Of a DNA stretch of 64,000 bases, positions 34,238 through 42,033 are shown piece by piece. Location: NCBI RefSeq assembly GCF_963422335.1, contig NZ_OY729424.1:2914001-2978000 (forward strand), written 5' to 3'. This DNA comes from an uncultured Roseateles sp. GTDB taxonomy: Bacteria > Pseudomonadota > Gammaproteobacteria > Burkholderiales > Burkholderiaceae_C. A program made the position numbers and the translations under genes. Below the pieces are notes generated by a model. That model searched no databases. It was given only the letters and a program-made list of their open reading frames with translations, and had not been told where the DNA came from. Positions within the stretch are counted from its first letter, which is position 1. Every line of letters begins with the position of its first letter.

Positions 34238-35434
34238 TCAGCGACGCATGCCCGCCAGGGCGGCGATCAGCTGTGTCACCTCGTCGGGCGTGTTCAGGTA
34301 GGACAGGGTGGCGCGGACGATGCCGTCCAAGCTGCGTGCCTGCATGTCCAGTGGCGTGTAGGGCACACCGTTGGCGCCGACCTCGATGCCCTGGCTGGCC
34401 AGCCTGCGTTTCACCTCGTAGGCAGCCAGGCCCTCGACCGTGAACGACACCAGTCCCGAACGCTCGGGCCCGCCCAGATCCCGCAGGGTGATGCCGGGTA
34501 GCTCAGTCAGTGCCTCGCGCAGGCCTTCGGCCAGTCCTTGTGCGCGGGCAAAGGCCTGGGCCATGTCCAGACCGGCGGCCAGTTCCAGCGCGGCGCCCAG
34601 GCCCAGAGTCAGCGCCAGCGAAGACTCGCTGGTTTCGAACATCTGCGCATCGTGGCGCAGCCTGGCCTGGTCCTCGGTCCAGGCGGCCGATTGCACATCG
34701 ACAAAGGCCGGTTCCATCTGTGCCAGCAGGCTCTGGCGCACGTAGAGCAGGGCGGTGCCACGCGGCCCGCGCAGATGCTTGCGGCCGGCGCTTTTCAGGA
34801 TGTCACAGCCGAGTTCCTGCACGTCCACCGGCAGCTGACCCACGGCCTGGCCAGCGTCGATCAGATAGGGCACGCCGGCGGCGCGGGTCAGCCGGCCGAT
34901 CGCCGCGGCGTCGTTGATCAGCCCGCCGTTGGCCGGGAGCCAGGTCAAGGAGACCAGGCGCACGCGCGCGTCCAGCATCCGCGCCAGTGCCTCGGGATCG
35001 ACGCTGCCGTCCTCTCGGCACGGGACCATCTCAACGGTGGCGCCGGTGCGCTGGGCCATCCGTTGATAGGTGGCCAGCGAGCCGCCCCATTCCTGGCGGC
35101 CGACGAGGATGCGCTCGCCGGCCTTCAGCGGTTTGTCGGTCGACAGCAGAGCGGCCACGGCGAGGCCCAGCGCACTGGAGCCGGAGCTGGCGAAGGCGAT
35201 TTCGCTCACGCTGGCGTTGATCAACCGTGCAGCGCACTCGCGGGCACGGGCCACGCCCGGCTGAGCGCCTGAGGCGGCTTCCATCGGGCCCAGTCTGGCC
35301 TCGAGCTGCAGCTGCACGATCATCGCGTCCAGCGTGGCTTGCGAGGGCAGGCCCGCCCCGCCATTGTTGAAATGCAGGCCTTGCGCCAGGCCCGGAGTTT
35401 GCGCGCGCAGGGCAGTGATCGACTCGGTCAGCAT
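34238..35434 (-). CDS. class V aminotransferase-fold PLP enzyme
   Basis: A 398-residue fold-type I PLP enzyme. Visible motifs are HFNNGGAGLPSQATLDA at the start, FASSGSSALGLAVAAL in the phosphate-binding region, LIDAGQAVGQLPVDV with the Asp that contacts the pyridine nitrogen, and the Schiff-base Lys in SAGRKHLRGPRG. The family includes cysteine desulfurases, isopenicillin-N epimerase-like and ergothioneine-type lyases; which reaction applies cannot be told. ATG 35434 follows GGGAG at good spacing; an ATG four codons further upstream is possible. Confidence 0.85.
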   Translation of the reverse strand: MLTESITALRAQTPGLAQGLHFNNGGAGLPSQATLDAMIVQLQLEARLGPMEAASGAQPGVARARECAARLINASVSEIAFASSGSSALGLAVAALLSTDKPLKAGERILVGRQEWGGSLATYQRMAQRTGATVEMVPCREDGSVDPEALARMLDARVRLVSLTWLPANGGLINDAAAIGRLTRAAGVPYLIDAGQAVGQLPVDVQELGCDILKSAGRKHLRGPRGTALLYVRQSLLAQMEPAFVDVQSAAWTEDQARLRHDAQMFETSESSLALTLGLGAALELAAGLDMAQAFARAQGLAEGLREALTELPGITLRDLGGPERSGLVSFTVEGLAAYEVKRRLASQGIEVGANGVPYTPLDMQARSLDGIVRATLSYLNTPDEVTQLIAALAGMRR

Positions 35435-35612
35435 CCAGGCTCCCAAATCCGCAGAATCTTATGCCTTGTTTCTGTGGATAAGTCCGGGGGCAAGATGAGG
35501 ATGGTGACCGCCAGGCCGCGCCAGCACTGGCTTTGCCTTGGGTTGCCGCAAAAAGGTGCAGCTTCATTTTTGGTGGCGACTGGGCGCATACCGAACAATT
35601 TATGCTTGACAC

Positions 35613-36104
35613 ATGAGTAAAGCCAAACACGTCAGCGAAACCCCGGCCACGCAGTTCCTGCGCCAGCAGGGCGTGGCCTTCACCGAACATGTGTACGACT
35701 ATGTCGAGCATGGCGGCACCGCCGAGTCGTCCAAACAACTGGGCGTGCCCGAGCACGAGGTCGTCAAGACCCTGGTGATGCAGGACGAGAAGGCGCAGCC
35801 ATTGATCGTGCTGATGCATGGCGACTGCCAGGTCAGCCTGAAGGAGCTGGCACGGCAGATTCCCTGCAAAAAGGTCGAGCCCTGCAAACCCGACGTCGCC
35901 CAGCGCCACAGCGGCTATATGGTCGGCGGCACCTCGCCGTTCGGCACGCGCAAGGCCATGCCGGTGTTCGTCGAGGCCAGCGTTCTGGCGCTGGACCGGA
36001 TCTGCATCAACGGCGGGCGGCGCGGCTATCTGGTCGGCATCGATCCCAAGCTGCTGACCACGCTGGTGCAGGCCCGGCCGGTGACCTGTGCCGGTGCACA
36101 ATAG
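35613..36104 (+). CDS. ybaK: YbaK-type aminoacyl-tRNA deacylase
   Basis: A 163-residue editing enzyme. Landmarks are the conserved Lys in SSKQLGVPEHEVVKTLV, IPCKKVEPC, and the GYMVGGTSPFG loop of YbaK proteins. YbaK hydrolyses Cys-tRNA(Pro) mis-acylated by ProRS, preserving translation accuracy. Six bases separate it from plsY, so the two may be co-transcribed. Confidence 0.93.
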   Translation: MSKAKHVSETPATQFLRQQGVAFTEHVYDYVEHGGTAESSKQLGVPEHEVVKTLVMQDEKAQPLIVLMHGDCQVSLKELARQIPCKKVEPCKPDVAQRHSGYMVGGTSPFGTRKAMPVFVEASVLALDRICINGGRRGYLVGIDPKLLTTLVQARPVTCAGAQ

Positions 36105-36110
36105 CCGGCT

Positions 36111-36812
36111 ATGCAAGACACCCTCTACCCCCTGCTGGCCGCGCTGGCCGGCTATGCTGTCGGCTCGTTGTCCTTTGCCGTCATCATCAGCAAGGCCATG
36201 GGCCTGAACGACCCACGCCACTACGGCTCGGGCAATCCAGGTGCCACCAATGTGCTGCGCTCCGGCAACAAGGCCGCCGCCATCCTGACCCTGGTGTTCG
36301 ACGCGCTGAAGGGCTATGTGCCGGTGCTGCTGGTGCTGCTGTTCGGTCAGCCCTACGGTCTTGGCGAGGGCACGGCGGCCCTGGTCGGCCTGGCGGCATT
36401 CCTGGGCCACCTGTGGCCGGTTTTCTTTCGCTTCCAGGGCGGCAAGGGTGTGGCGACAGCCGCCGGCGTACTGCTGGCCATCAACCCGCTGCTGGGCGGC
36501 GCGACCTTGGCCACCTGGCTGATCATTGCCTACTTCTCGCGCTACTCGTCGCTGGCGTCCATGGTCTCGGCCGCGTTCGCGCCGTTCTACCAGATGCTGA
36601 TCTGGGGCGGCGGCCCGATCGTGCTGGCCATCGGTGTGATGGGCCTGCTCCTGATCTGGCGCCACGAGGGCAATATCCGCAAGCTGCTGGCCGGCAAGGA
36701 AAGCAAGCTGGGTCAGAAAGCCGCGGGTGCTGCTCCGGCGGCCGCGCACAAGCAAGTCCATGCCCACCCTCGTGGGCATTCACATCACCATTCACACAAA
36801 AAGGGCAAGTAG
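36111..36812 (+). CDS. plsY: glycerol-3-phosphate acyltransferase PlsY, with His-rich tail
   Basis: A 233-residue inner-membrane enzyme that transfers acyl from acyl-phosphate to glycerol-3-phosphate, the first step of phospholipid synthesis. PlsY motifs are present: YGSGNPGATNVLR near residues 39-51, FLGHLWPVFFRFQGGKGVATA near 99-119. The body is normal for the family, but a ~30-residue C-terminal tail ends HPRGHSHHHSHKKGK, unusual for PlsY and possibly metal-binding. It is followed by a RidA-type gene after 2 bases. Confidence 0.95.
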   Translation: MQDTLYPLLAALAGYAVGSLSFAVIISKAMGLNDPRHYGSGNPGATNVLRSGNKAAAILTLVFDALKGYVPVLLVLLFGQPYGLGEGTAALVGLAAFLGHLWPVFFRFQGGKGVATAAGVLLAINPLLGGATLATWLIIAYFSRYSSLASMVSAAFAPFYQMLIWGGGPIVLAIGVMGLLLIWRHEGNIRKLLAGKESKLGQKAAGAAPAAAHKQVHAHPRGHSHHHSHKKGK

Positions 36813-36814
36813 TC

Positions 36815-37159
36815 ATGGTTCAGCGTTTTGATGTCGGTCCGCGTCTGTCGGAAATGGCCGTTTACAACGGTACGGTGTACCTGGCCGGCCAGGTGCCCAG
36901 CGATGCCAGTCAGGACGCCCAGGGTCAAACCCAGCAGGTGCTGGCCGCGATCGATGCGCTGCTGGCCCGCGCCGGCACTGACAAGACCCGCATCCTGATG
37001 GCGCAGATATTCATCGCCAACCTGGCCGATTTCCCTGGCCTGAATGCCGCCTGGGACGCCTGGGTGCCGGCCGGCCACACGCCGCCGCGCGCCACCGTCG
37101 AGGCCAAGCTGGCCAAGCCGGAATGGAAGGTCGAGATCGTCGTCACCGCGGCGCTCTGA
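36815..37159 (+). CDS. RidA-family protein
   Basis: A 114-residue protein with the RidA pattern: VYLAGQVPSD, QTQQVLAAIDALLARAGTDKTRIL and the C-terminal PPRATVEAKLAKPEWKVEI, including the Arg that binds the substrate carboxylate. RidA proteins hydrolyse reactive enamine/imine intermediates from PLP enzymes. ATG 36815 starts 2 bases after the plsY stop. It is of the RidA-like group with the VEAKLA ending rather than the most typical RidA. Confidence 0.92.
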   Translation: MVQRFDVGPRLSEMAVYNGTVYLAGQVPSDASQDAQGQTQQVLAAIDALLARAGTDKTRILMAQIFIANLADFPGLNAAWDAWVPAGHTPPRATVEAKLAKPEWKVEIVVTAAL

Positions 37160-37190
37160 ACTTGTGGCTCATGTCCGGCTCTGACCGGGC

Positions 37191-37556
37191 ATGAACACCT
37201 TCCGCAAGACCTGGCTGCCGCTGATCGTGGTGGCCACCCTCGCCTGGAGCGCGGCCTGGGGCCTGCGCAGCTGGCAGGGGGCTGATCAGGCGCAACGCCT
37301 GCAGGCGGCAGCCAAGCCGGGCGACATCGTGATGCTGTCGTCCACCACCTGCTACTTCTGCGCCCAGGCGCGCAGCTGGCTGACCGCGCAGACGGTGCCG
37401 CACCACGAATGCTTCATCGAAACCGACGCTGTCTGCCTGGCGCAGTTCCAGGCGCTGCAGGCGCAGGGCACGCCGACCTTTCTGGTGCGCGGCCGTCGCG
37501 TCGTCGGTTTCGATCGCGAGGCGATATTGGCGGCCTTGGAGTTGCCGAGGAACTGA
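37191..37556 (+). CDS. membrane-anchored glutaredoxin/thioredoxin-fold protein
   Basis: A 121-residue protein with an N-terminal membrane anchor (LPLIVVATLAWSAAWGL, ~9-25) and a small redox domain carrying CYFC at ~54-57 after the strand DIVMLSSTT. The cis-Pro loop is seen as GTPTFLV. It should face the periplasm and act in thiol-disulfide exchange. Only a short stretch separates it from RidA, but its operon membership is unclear. The exact partner is unknown. Confidence 0.83.
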   Translation: MNTFRKTWLPLIVVATLAWSAAWGLRSWQGADQAQRLQAAAKPGDIVMLSSTTCYFCAQARSWLTAQTVPHHECFIETDAVCLAQFQALQAQGTPTFLVRGRRVVGFDREAILAALELPRN

Positions 37557-37565
37557 TGTCGAGCT

Positions 37566-37577
37566 GATACTGGTATC
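37566..37577. promoter_or_regulatory. short palindrome upstream of the TULIP cassette
   Basis: GATAC-TG-GTATC is a 12-bp inverted repeat in the 85-base gap before the TULIP two-gene unit. A second hairpin, CGGAC-AGTTCGC-GTCCG, follows at about 37613-37629 and then GGAGG as ribosome-binding site. An operator or promoter element is possible. Confidence 0.35.
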
Positions 37578-37641
37578 GCGCCGCGCGCCAACCTAGTGTC
37601 TTCAGTACGCGGACAGTTCGCGTCCGTTCGTCGGAGGCTCC

Positions 37642-38043
37642 ATGGCGCTCAGCATTCCCCTGTCGTTCAAACAGTCCCTGCGCGACCCCAAGGTGGCGCT
37701 GGCGGTGAGCAAGGGTTGGATCAAGGATCCCGCCCAGATCACGCTGAACTTGCGCGTGCTGCGCGTTGCCGATGGCATGGTGCCCCGGTGCGCCAACTGC
37801 CGGCCGCTGCAGGGCGTGTTTCGCATCAATCCGGAACGAGGCATGCGCATCGAGGCGCTGCTGCCGGACCTGATGGACTACCAGGACCAGTTGCTGCGCT
37901 GGCTGTCCCTGAGCACCGAGAACCGGCAGGTGTTTGCGAATGACCCGGTAACGGCCATCAAGCTCGCCTGCAACCCGCCCGAAGCCTTGCTGGAACGCAT
38001 ACGCCAGGTGCGGCCGCAACCACCGGTGGGAGGCGCATCATGA
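37642..38043 (+). CDS. companion protein of the P47-like TULIP gene, unknown function
   Basis: A 133-residue soluble protein without signal peptide or membrane segment. It has a Cys pair in RCANCRP (near residues 49-55), a basic C-terminal helix (ALLERIRQVRPQP) and otherwise no motif I recognise. GGAGG lies 5 bases upstream of ATG 37642. It overlaps the TULIP gene by 4 bp (ATGA at 38040-38043), which strongly suggests joint expression and possibly a complex. Confidence 0.75.
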   Translation: MALSIPLSFKQSLRDPKVALAVSKGWIKDPAQITLNLRVLRVADGMVPRCANCRPLQGVFRINPERGMRIEALLPDLMDYQDQLLRWLSLSTENRQVFANDPVTAIKLACNPPEALLERIRQVRPQPPVGGAS

Positions 38044-39365
38044 GCCTCAGCACCAATGGCTGGGACGCCATCATCGCCGTCAACCAGAACACGCTTAACA
38101 AGGTGCTGGCCTATGCCTTTGCCCAGGGCCAGCTGCCTCACCAACTGAGTGCCCAGCTGGAAATCCTGCCAGGCTACTTCGTTGACATCAATGTCCAGCT
38201 CGCCGCACCCAGCATGATGGCGCTGCCCGAGGGGCAGCGCACGGTGGCGGTGGACATGCCGATCGCCTCCGGCACGATGACCCTGGGAACCATCGCCTTT
38301 CCGCTGGCCGGCATGCACTTCGTCGTCAAGACCGCCTTGCTCTATGTGGAATCCGACGTCGTGCCGACTGTCGGCACGAACTACGACCTGACGCTGGACT
38401 TCAGCTCCACCGAAGCCTTTGTCGGCGTGGACCTGACGGACGTGCCGCCAGCCCTGCAGCCCTACACGACGGCCATCGAAACGGGCCTGCGTGACGCGCT
38501 GCGGCAGCAGGCCGGGGGCAAGTCGTTCACGGTGGCGACGGTCAATCTGGATGGCTTTGCGCAGGAGCAGCCCGAACTGGTGCCGACGCTGGCCGACTAC
38601 ACCTACACCCTCAATGAAGACGACAACGGCTTGAGCATCTTCGGCGTGCTGCTGCTGACGGTGAGTACCGTCAAGGGGCAGCCGACCTTGCCGATGGAAC
38701 TGACCCCCGCCAATGACCAGAGCGTGGCACTGATGTCAAATGCCCTGCTGATGGGCTACCTGATCCGCAAGCAGGTGGCCGAGGCGCTGAAGGTCTCTTC
38801 CAGCCAGCTGCGCATGGAACCCTCCGGCGGCGGACTGGCGGTGCGCAACAACGGTGATGTGACGCTGGAGTCCGTCGATCACAAGCCGACCTTGAAGGAT
38901 CTCAATATCCGCGTCGCCAACAATACGCTGGCCTTCGATATGGCCATAGCGGCGACCGTGTCCGAAGGCATCAATCTGACCTACAACATCAGCGCCACCT
39001 ATGCCTTTGAGATCAAGACCGTCGGCGGCGAACAGCAGGTGGAACTGGTGCAGAAGACCTACGAGGAAGACCACAACACCGAGGTCGAGTGGTGGGTCTG
39101 GGTGGTGGGCATCGTACTGGCGCCCATCATCGCGCCCATCCTCGCCATCTGGGGCCCCATTCTTGCCGCCGTCATCATCGTCATCATCAAGGCCGTAGTG
39201 GATGGCCTGGCGCCCACGGTGGGCTCGAAGGGCCTGCCGGCCGTGGTCAGCTCGGTGAAGTGGAACTATGCCGATGTGCTGAACCTCAGCGAGGTGTCGC
39301 TGCCTGAACCGCTGCGCATTGACGCCACGCTGACCTTGCCGCAGGCAGCCGTCAGTCGGGGATGA
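38040..39365 (+). CDS. P47-like TULIP-superfamily protein
   Basis: A 441-residue protein without signal peptide. The N-terminus, STNGWDAIIAVNQNTLNKVL with Gly7-Trp8-Asp9, is the characteristic start of P47/OrfX-type TULIP proteins known from clostridial neurotoxin gene clusters. Alternating beta-rich segments follow, and a long hydrophobic stretch (~residues 350-390, VWVVGIVLAPIIAPILAIWG and on) sits near the C-terminus, enough to insert in or bind a membrane. TULIP folds bind lipids in a tubular cavity. No toxin gene is nearby. The assignment rests on motif recognition and fold pattern. It overlaps the convergent YciO-like gene by 14 bp at its 3' end. Confidence 0.7.
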   Translation: MSLSTNGWDAIIAVNQNTLNKVLAYAFAQGQLPHQLSAQLEILPGYFVDINVQLAAPSMMALPEGQRTVAVDMPIASGTMTLGTIAFPLAGMHFVVKTALLYVESDVVPTVGTNYDLTLDFSSTEAFVGVDLTDVPPALQPYTTAIETGLRDALRQQAGGKSFTVATVNLDGFAQEQPELVPTLADYTYTLNEDDNGLSIFGVLLLTVSTVKGQPTLPMELTPANDQSVALMSNALLMGYLIRKQVAEALKVSSSQLRMEPSGGGLAVRNNGDVTLESVDHKPTLKDLNIRVANNTLAFDMAIAATVSEGINLTYNISATYAFEIKTVGGEQQVELVQKTYEEDHNTEVEWWVWVVGIVLAPIIAPILAIWGPILAAVIIVIIKAVVDGLAPTVGSKGLPAVVSSVKWNYADVLNLSEVSLPEPLRIDATLTLPQAAVSRG

Positions 39366-39987
39366 CCAGGCCCAGCCGGGCGGGGTCGCCGCCACCCAGG
39401 CGCACCAGCACCGGCTCGTCGCCGCTCAGATCGACCACCGTGGTGGGCTGCATCGCGCAGGCGCCGGCGTCGACGATGGCCTGCAGCTGGTGGTCAAAGC
39501 GCTCGGCAATGGCCTGCGCGTCGTTCAGCGGCTCGGTGTCGCCTGGGGCGATCAGGGTGGTGGCCAGCAGCGGCTGGCCGAGTATGGCCAGCAGTTCCTG
39601 CGTCACCCGGTGTTCGGGCACGCGCAGGCCTATGGTGCGGCGCGACGGATGGCTGAGGCGCCGCGGCACTTCCTTGGTCGCCTCCAGGATGAAGGTGAAG
39701 GCGCCTGGCGTGCCCAGCTTGAGCATGCGGTACTGCTTGTTGTCGACGCGGGCATAGCTGGCCAACTCGCTCAGGTCTCGGCACAGCAGGGTCAGGTGGT
39801 GCTTGTCATCGACGCCACGGATGCGTCTGAGCGTCTCAGCGGCTGCCTTGTCGTCCAGATGGCAGACCAGGGCATAGCTGGAGTCGGTCGGAATCGCCGC
39901 AATGCCGCCCTTGTCGATGATCTGCGCGGCCTGCTTCAGGAAGCGGACCTGCGGGTTGTCGGGGTGGACTTCAAAAAGCTGTGCCAT
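39352..39987 (-). CDS. YrdC/Sua5/YciO-family protein (threonylcarbamoyl-AMP synthase-like)
   Basis: A 211-residue protein with the YrdC nucleotide-binding core: GGIAAIPTDSSYALVCHLDD near the N-terminus, the Arg-rich loop RRIRGVDDKHHLTLL, and SHPSRRTIGLRVPEHRV. This domain makes the threonylcarbamoyl-AMP used for t6A at position 37 of ANN-decoding tRNAs. It follows the YciO length and pattern rather than TsaC/Sua5, and YciO activity is weak in E. coli, so the role is uncertain. ATG 39987 is preferred over an upstream in-frame ATG. It converges with and overlaps the TULIP gene. Confidence 0.85.
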   Translation of the reverse strand: MAQLFEVHPDNPQVRFLKQAAQIIDKGGIAAIPTDSSYALVCHLDDKAAAETLRRIRGVDDKHHLTLLCRDLSELASYARVDNKQYRMLKLGTPGAFTFILEATKEVPRRLSHPSRRTIGLRVPEHRVTQELLAILGQPLLATTLIAPGDTEPLNDAQAIAERFDHQLQAIVDAGACAMQPTTVVDLSGDEPVLVRLGGGDPARLGLVIPD

Positions 39988-40050
39988 GGTTTTCTCAGGC
40001 AGTTGGGGTCGGAGCTTGCTGGGTACAGCAAGGTCCAACCCGCAAGGATC

Positions 40051-40980
40051 TCAATCTGCAATCGTATCCTGCTCGACGGCAGAATTGAGTCGCCGCGCGG
40101 AGGCCTCTGCAAAGTTCAGCCACACGCTGGAGGCGCCGCAGGCGGCGATGACGAGCATGCCGGCCCAGGCCCAGCCATCGGGCACATGGTTGAACATCAG
40201 CCAGCCGACACCGGCGGCGAACAGGATCTGCACGTAGACGAAGGGCATCAGCGAGCCGGTGCGCGCCATACCCAGGGCCAGGATCAGCAACAGATGGCCC
40301 AGCGTGCCCATCGCGCCAATGACGAGTATCAGCAGCCATTCCTGCGCCGTCGCCTGGCTCAGCAAGGTCAGCACCGGCACCTGGGCCAGCCACAGCACCG
40401 GCAACAGGGCCACCGCGCCGACGGCGCCGGTGTAGAAGTGCGTGGTAATCGGGTTCTCCAGCGAGGCCAGGCGACTGGTCAAGACCTGGAAGCAGCCGTA
40501 GCAAAGGGCCATCGCCAGCGGCATCACCGCGGCCCAGCCGAACACGCCGCCGCCCGGGCGTATCACAATCAGTGCGCCGACAAAGGCGCCCACCACCAGG
40601 GTCCAGCGCAGCGGCGACACGCGCTCGTGCAGCCAGAAGGCGGCCAGCATCGTCACCACCACCGGGGTCAGCATGCCGATGGCGGTGAACTCGGCCACCG
40701 GCATCAGTTGCACGCCGTAAAAACTCAGGGCGCTGGTGCCCAGCAACAGGCTGCCGCGCAGCAGCTGGAACTTCGGGTGCGCGGCGCGGAAGCCGGCGCG
40801 GCCGCGCTTGACTGCCAGCCAGGCCAGCATGGTCACCGCCTGAAAGGCATAGCGGGCCCACATGAAGAGCAGCACCGGAAGGGTGGCACCCAGCAGCTTG
40901 GCGCTGTTGTCCAACAGCGAGAAGCAGGCGCCGGCACAGAGCACCAGGGCCACGCCCAGCAGGGGCCGCTGGCGATTCAA
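40051..40980 (-). CDS. EamA-family drug/metabolite transporter
   Basis: A 309-residue inner-membrane protein with ten predicted hydrophobic segments in two EamA halves (first half FSLLDNSAKLLGATLPVLLFMWARYAFQAV; second half begins near residue 150 at LAMALCYGCFQVL). The start is TTG at 40978-40980, overlapping the PHP gene stop (TTGA), so the two are translationally coupled. EamA proteins move small metabolites or amino acids; the cargo is unknown. Confidence 0.85.
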   Translation of the reverse strand: MNRQRPLLGVALVLCAGACFSLLDNSAKLLGATLPVLLFMWARYAFQAVTMLAWLAVKRGRAGFRAAHPKFQLLRGSLLLGTSALSFYGVQLMPVAEFTAIGMLTPVVVTMLAAFWLHERVSPLRWTLVVGAFVGALIVIRPGGGVFGWAAVMPLAMALCYGCFQVLTSRLASLENPITTHFYTGAVGAVALLPVLWLAQVPVLTLLSQATAQEWLLILVIGAMGTLGHLLLILALGMARTGSLMPFVYVQILFAAGVGWLMFNHVPDGWAWAGMLVIAACGASSVWLNFAEASARRLNSAVEQDTIAD

Positions 40981-41846
40981 GGCTGGTGCACCCGGTCCTG
41001 CAAGGCCTGCCAGACGGGAGTCAGCCGGCCCGGCAGATCGGGCAGGGCGCCCAGATCGGTGTGGCTCTCGGTCGGCGAATGAAAGTCCGAGCCGCGCGAG
41101 GCCAACAGCGAGAATTCCAGCGCCATGTCGGCGTACTTGACCACATCGGCGGCGCTGTGGTTGCCGGTCACCACCTCGACGCCAAGGCCGCCATGGGCCT
41201 TGAACTCGGTGAAGAGGGCGTACTCCTCGGTCGGCGTGAACGGGTAGCGTGCCGGGTGGGCGATCACCGCGATGCCGCCGGCCTGGGTGATCCAGCGCAC
41301 GGCGTCGCCGAGGCCCGCCCAGCGGTGCGGCACGAAGCCGGGCTTGCCCTCTGTCAGAAAGCGGCGGAACACCTCGGGGATGTCGTTGCACACGCCGCTG
41401 TCCACCAGGTGGCGGGCGAAGTGGGTGCGTGAGATCAGCTCCGGGTTGCCGACGTATTTCAGCGCGCCCTCGTAGGCATGCTTGATGCCGACCTGGGCCA
41501 GGCTGGCCGACATCTCCTGGGCCCGCGCGCCGCGGCCGCCCCGGGTGCTGTGCAGGCCCTCGCGAAGCGCCTCGTTGTGCATGTCGAAGCCCAGGCCGAC
41601 GATGTGCACCACGCGCCCGGCAAAGGTCACCGAGACCTCGGTGCCGGTCAGGTAGGGCAGGCCCAGGCTCAGCGCCGCATCGCGGGCGCGGGCCTGGCCG
41701 GCCAGTTCGTCATGGTCGGTCAGGGCCCAAAGCTCGACGCCGTTGGCCTTGGCGCGAGCGGCCAGGGCCTCGGGCTCCAGCGTGCCATCGGACACGCAGG
41801 AGTGGGAATGCAAGTCGGCATTGCTGCAAATGTGTTGGGTGCTCAC
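40977..41846 (-). CDS. PHP-domain phosphoesterase, RNase AM / TrpH type
   Basis: A 289-residue metal-dependent phosphoesterase. PHP motifs are intact: motif I DLHSHSCVSDG (residues ~12-22), motif II TDHDELAG, GTEVSV, motif III IAHPARYP and the final SRGSDFHSP. Related E. coli YciV/RNase AM matures the 5' ends of rRNA and hydrolyses 3',5'-nucleotide bisphosphates; that role is likely here. A 4-bp overlap joins it to the EamA transporter. Confidence 0.92.
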   Translation of the reverse strand: MSTQHICSNADLHSHSCVSDGTLEPEALAARAKANGVELWALTDHDELAGQARARDAALSLGLPYLTGTEVSVTFAGRVVHIVGLGFDMHNEALREGLHSTRGGRGARAQEMSASLAQVGIKHAYEGALKYVGNPELISRTHFARHLVDSGVCNDIPEVFRRFLTEGKPGFVPHRWAGLGDAVRWITQAGGIAVIAHPARYPFTPTEEYALFTEFKAHGGLGVEVVTGNHSAADVVKYADMALEFSLLASRGSDFHSPTESHTDLGALPDLPGRLTPVWQALQDRVHQP

Positions 41847-41911
41847 GGTCTCGATTGTAGAGAGGGCTGGCCCGGGCCGGCGTGGGTGTGGGGTGAGCCG
41901 GCGCCATCATC

Positions 41912-41942
41912 TTTAAGTGGCAAAAAGAATGCTAGGTATAAA
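41912..41942 (+). promoter_or_regulatory. AT-rich promoter-like region before the chemoreceptor
   Basis: TTTAAG at 41912-41917 and TATAAA at 41937-41942 stand out in the 187-base gap upstream of the chemoreceptor. The spacing (19 bases) is long for sigma-70, and the match to the sigma-28 motif used for chemotaxis genes is weak, so this is only a candidate. Confidence 0.3.
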
Positions 41943-42033
41943 ACGTGCAAAACCCACTATCAACATGGGGCGACAACGCTGATACTGCGACAAAAGGTAG
42001 AGCCATTGCTTGCCAACCGTTGGGGAATTCAAG

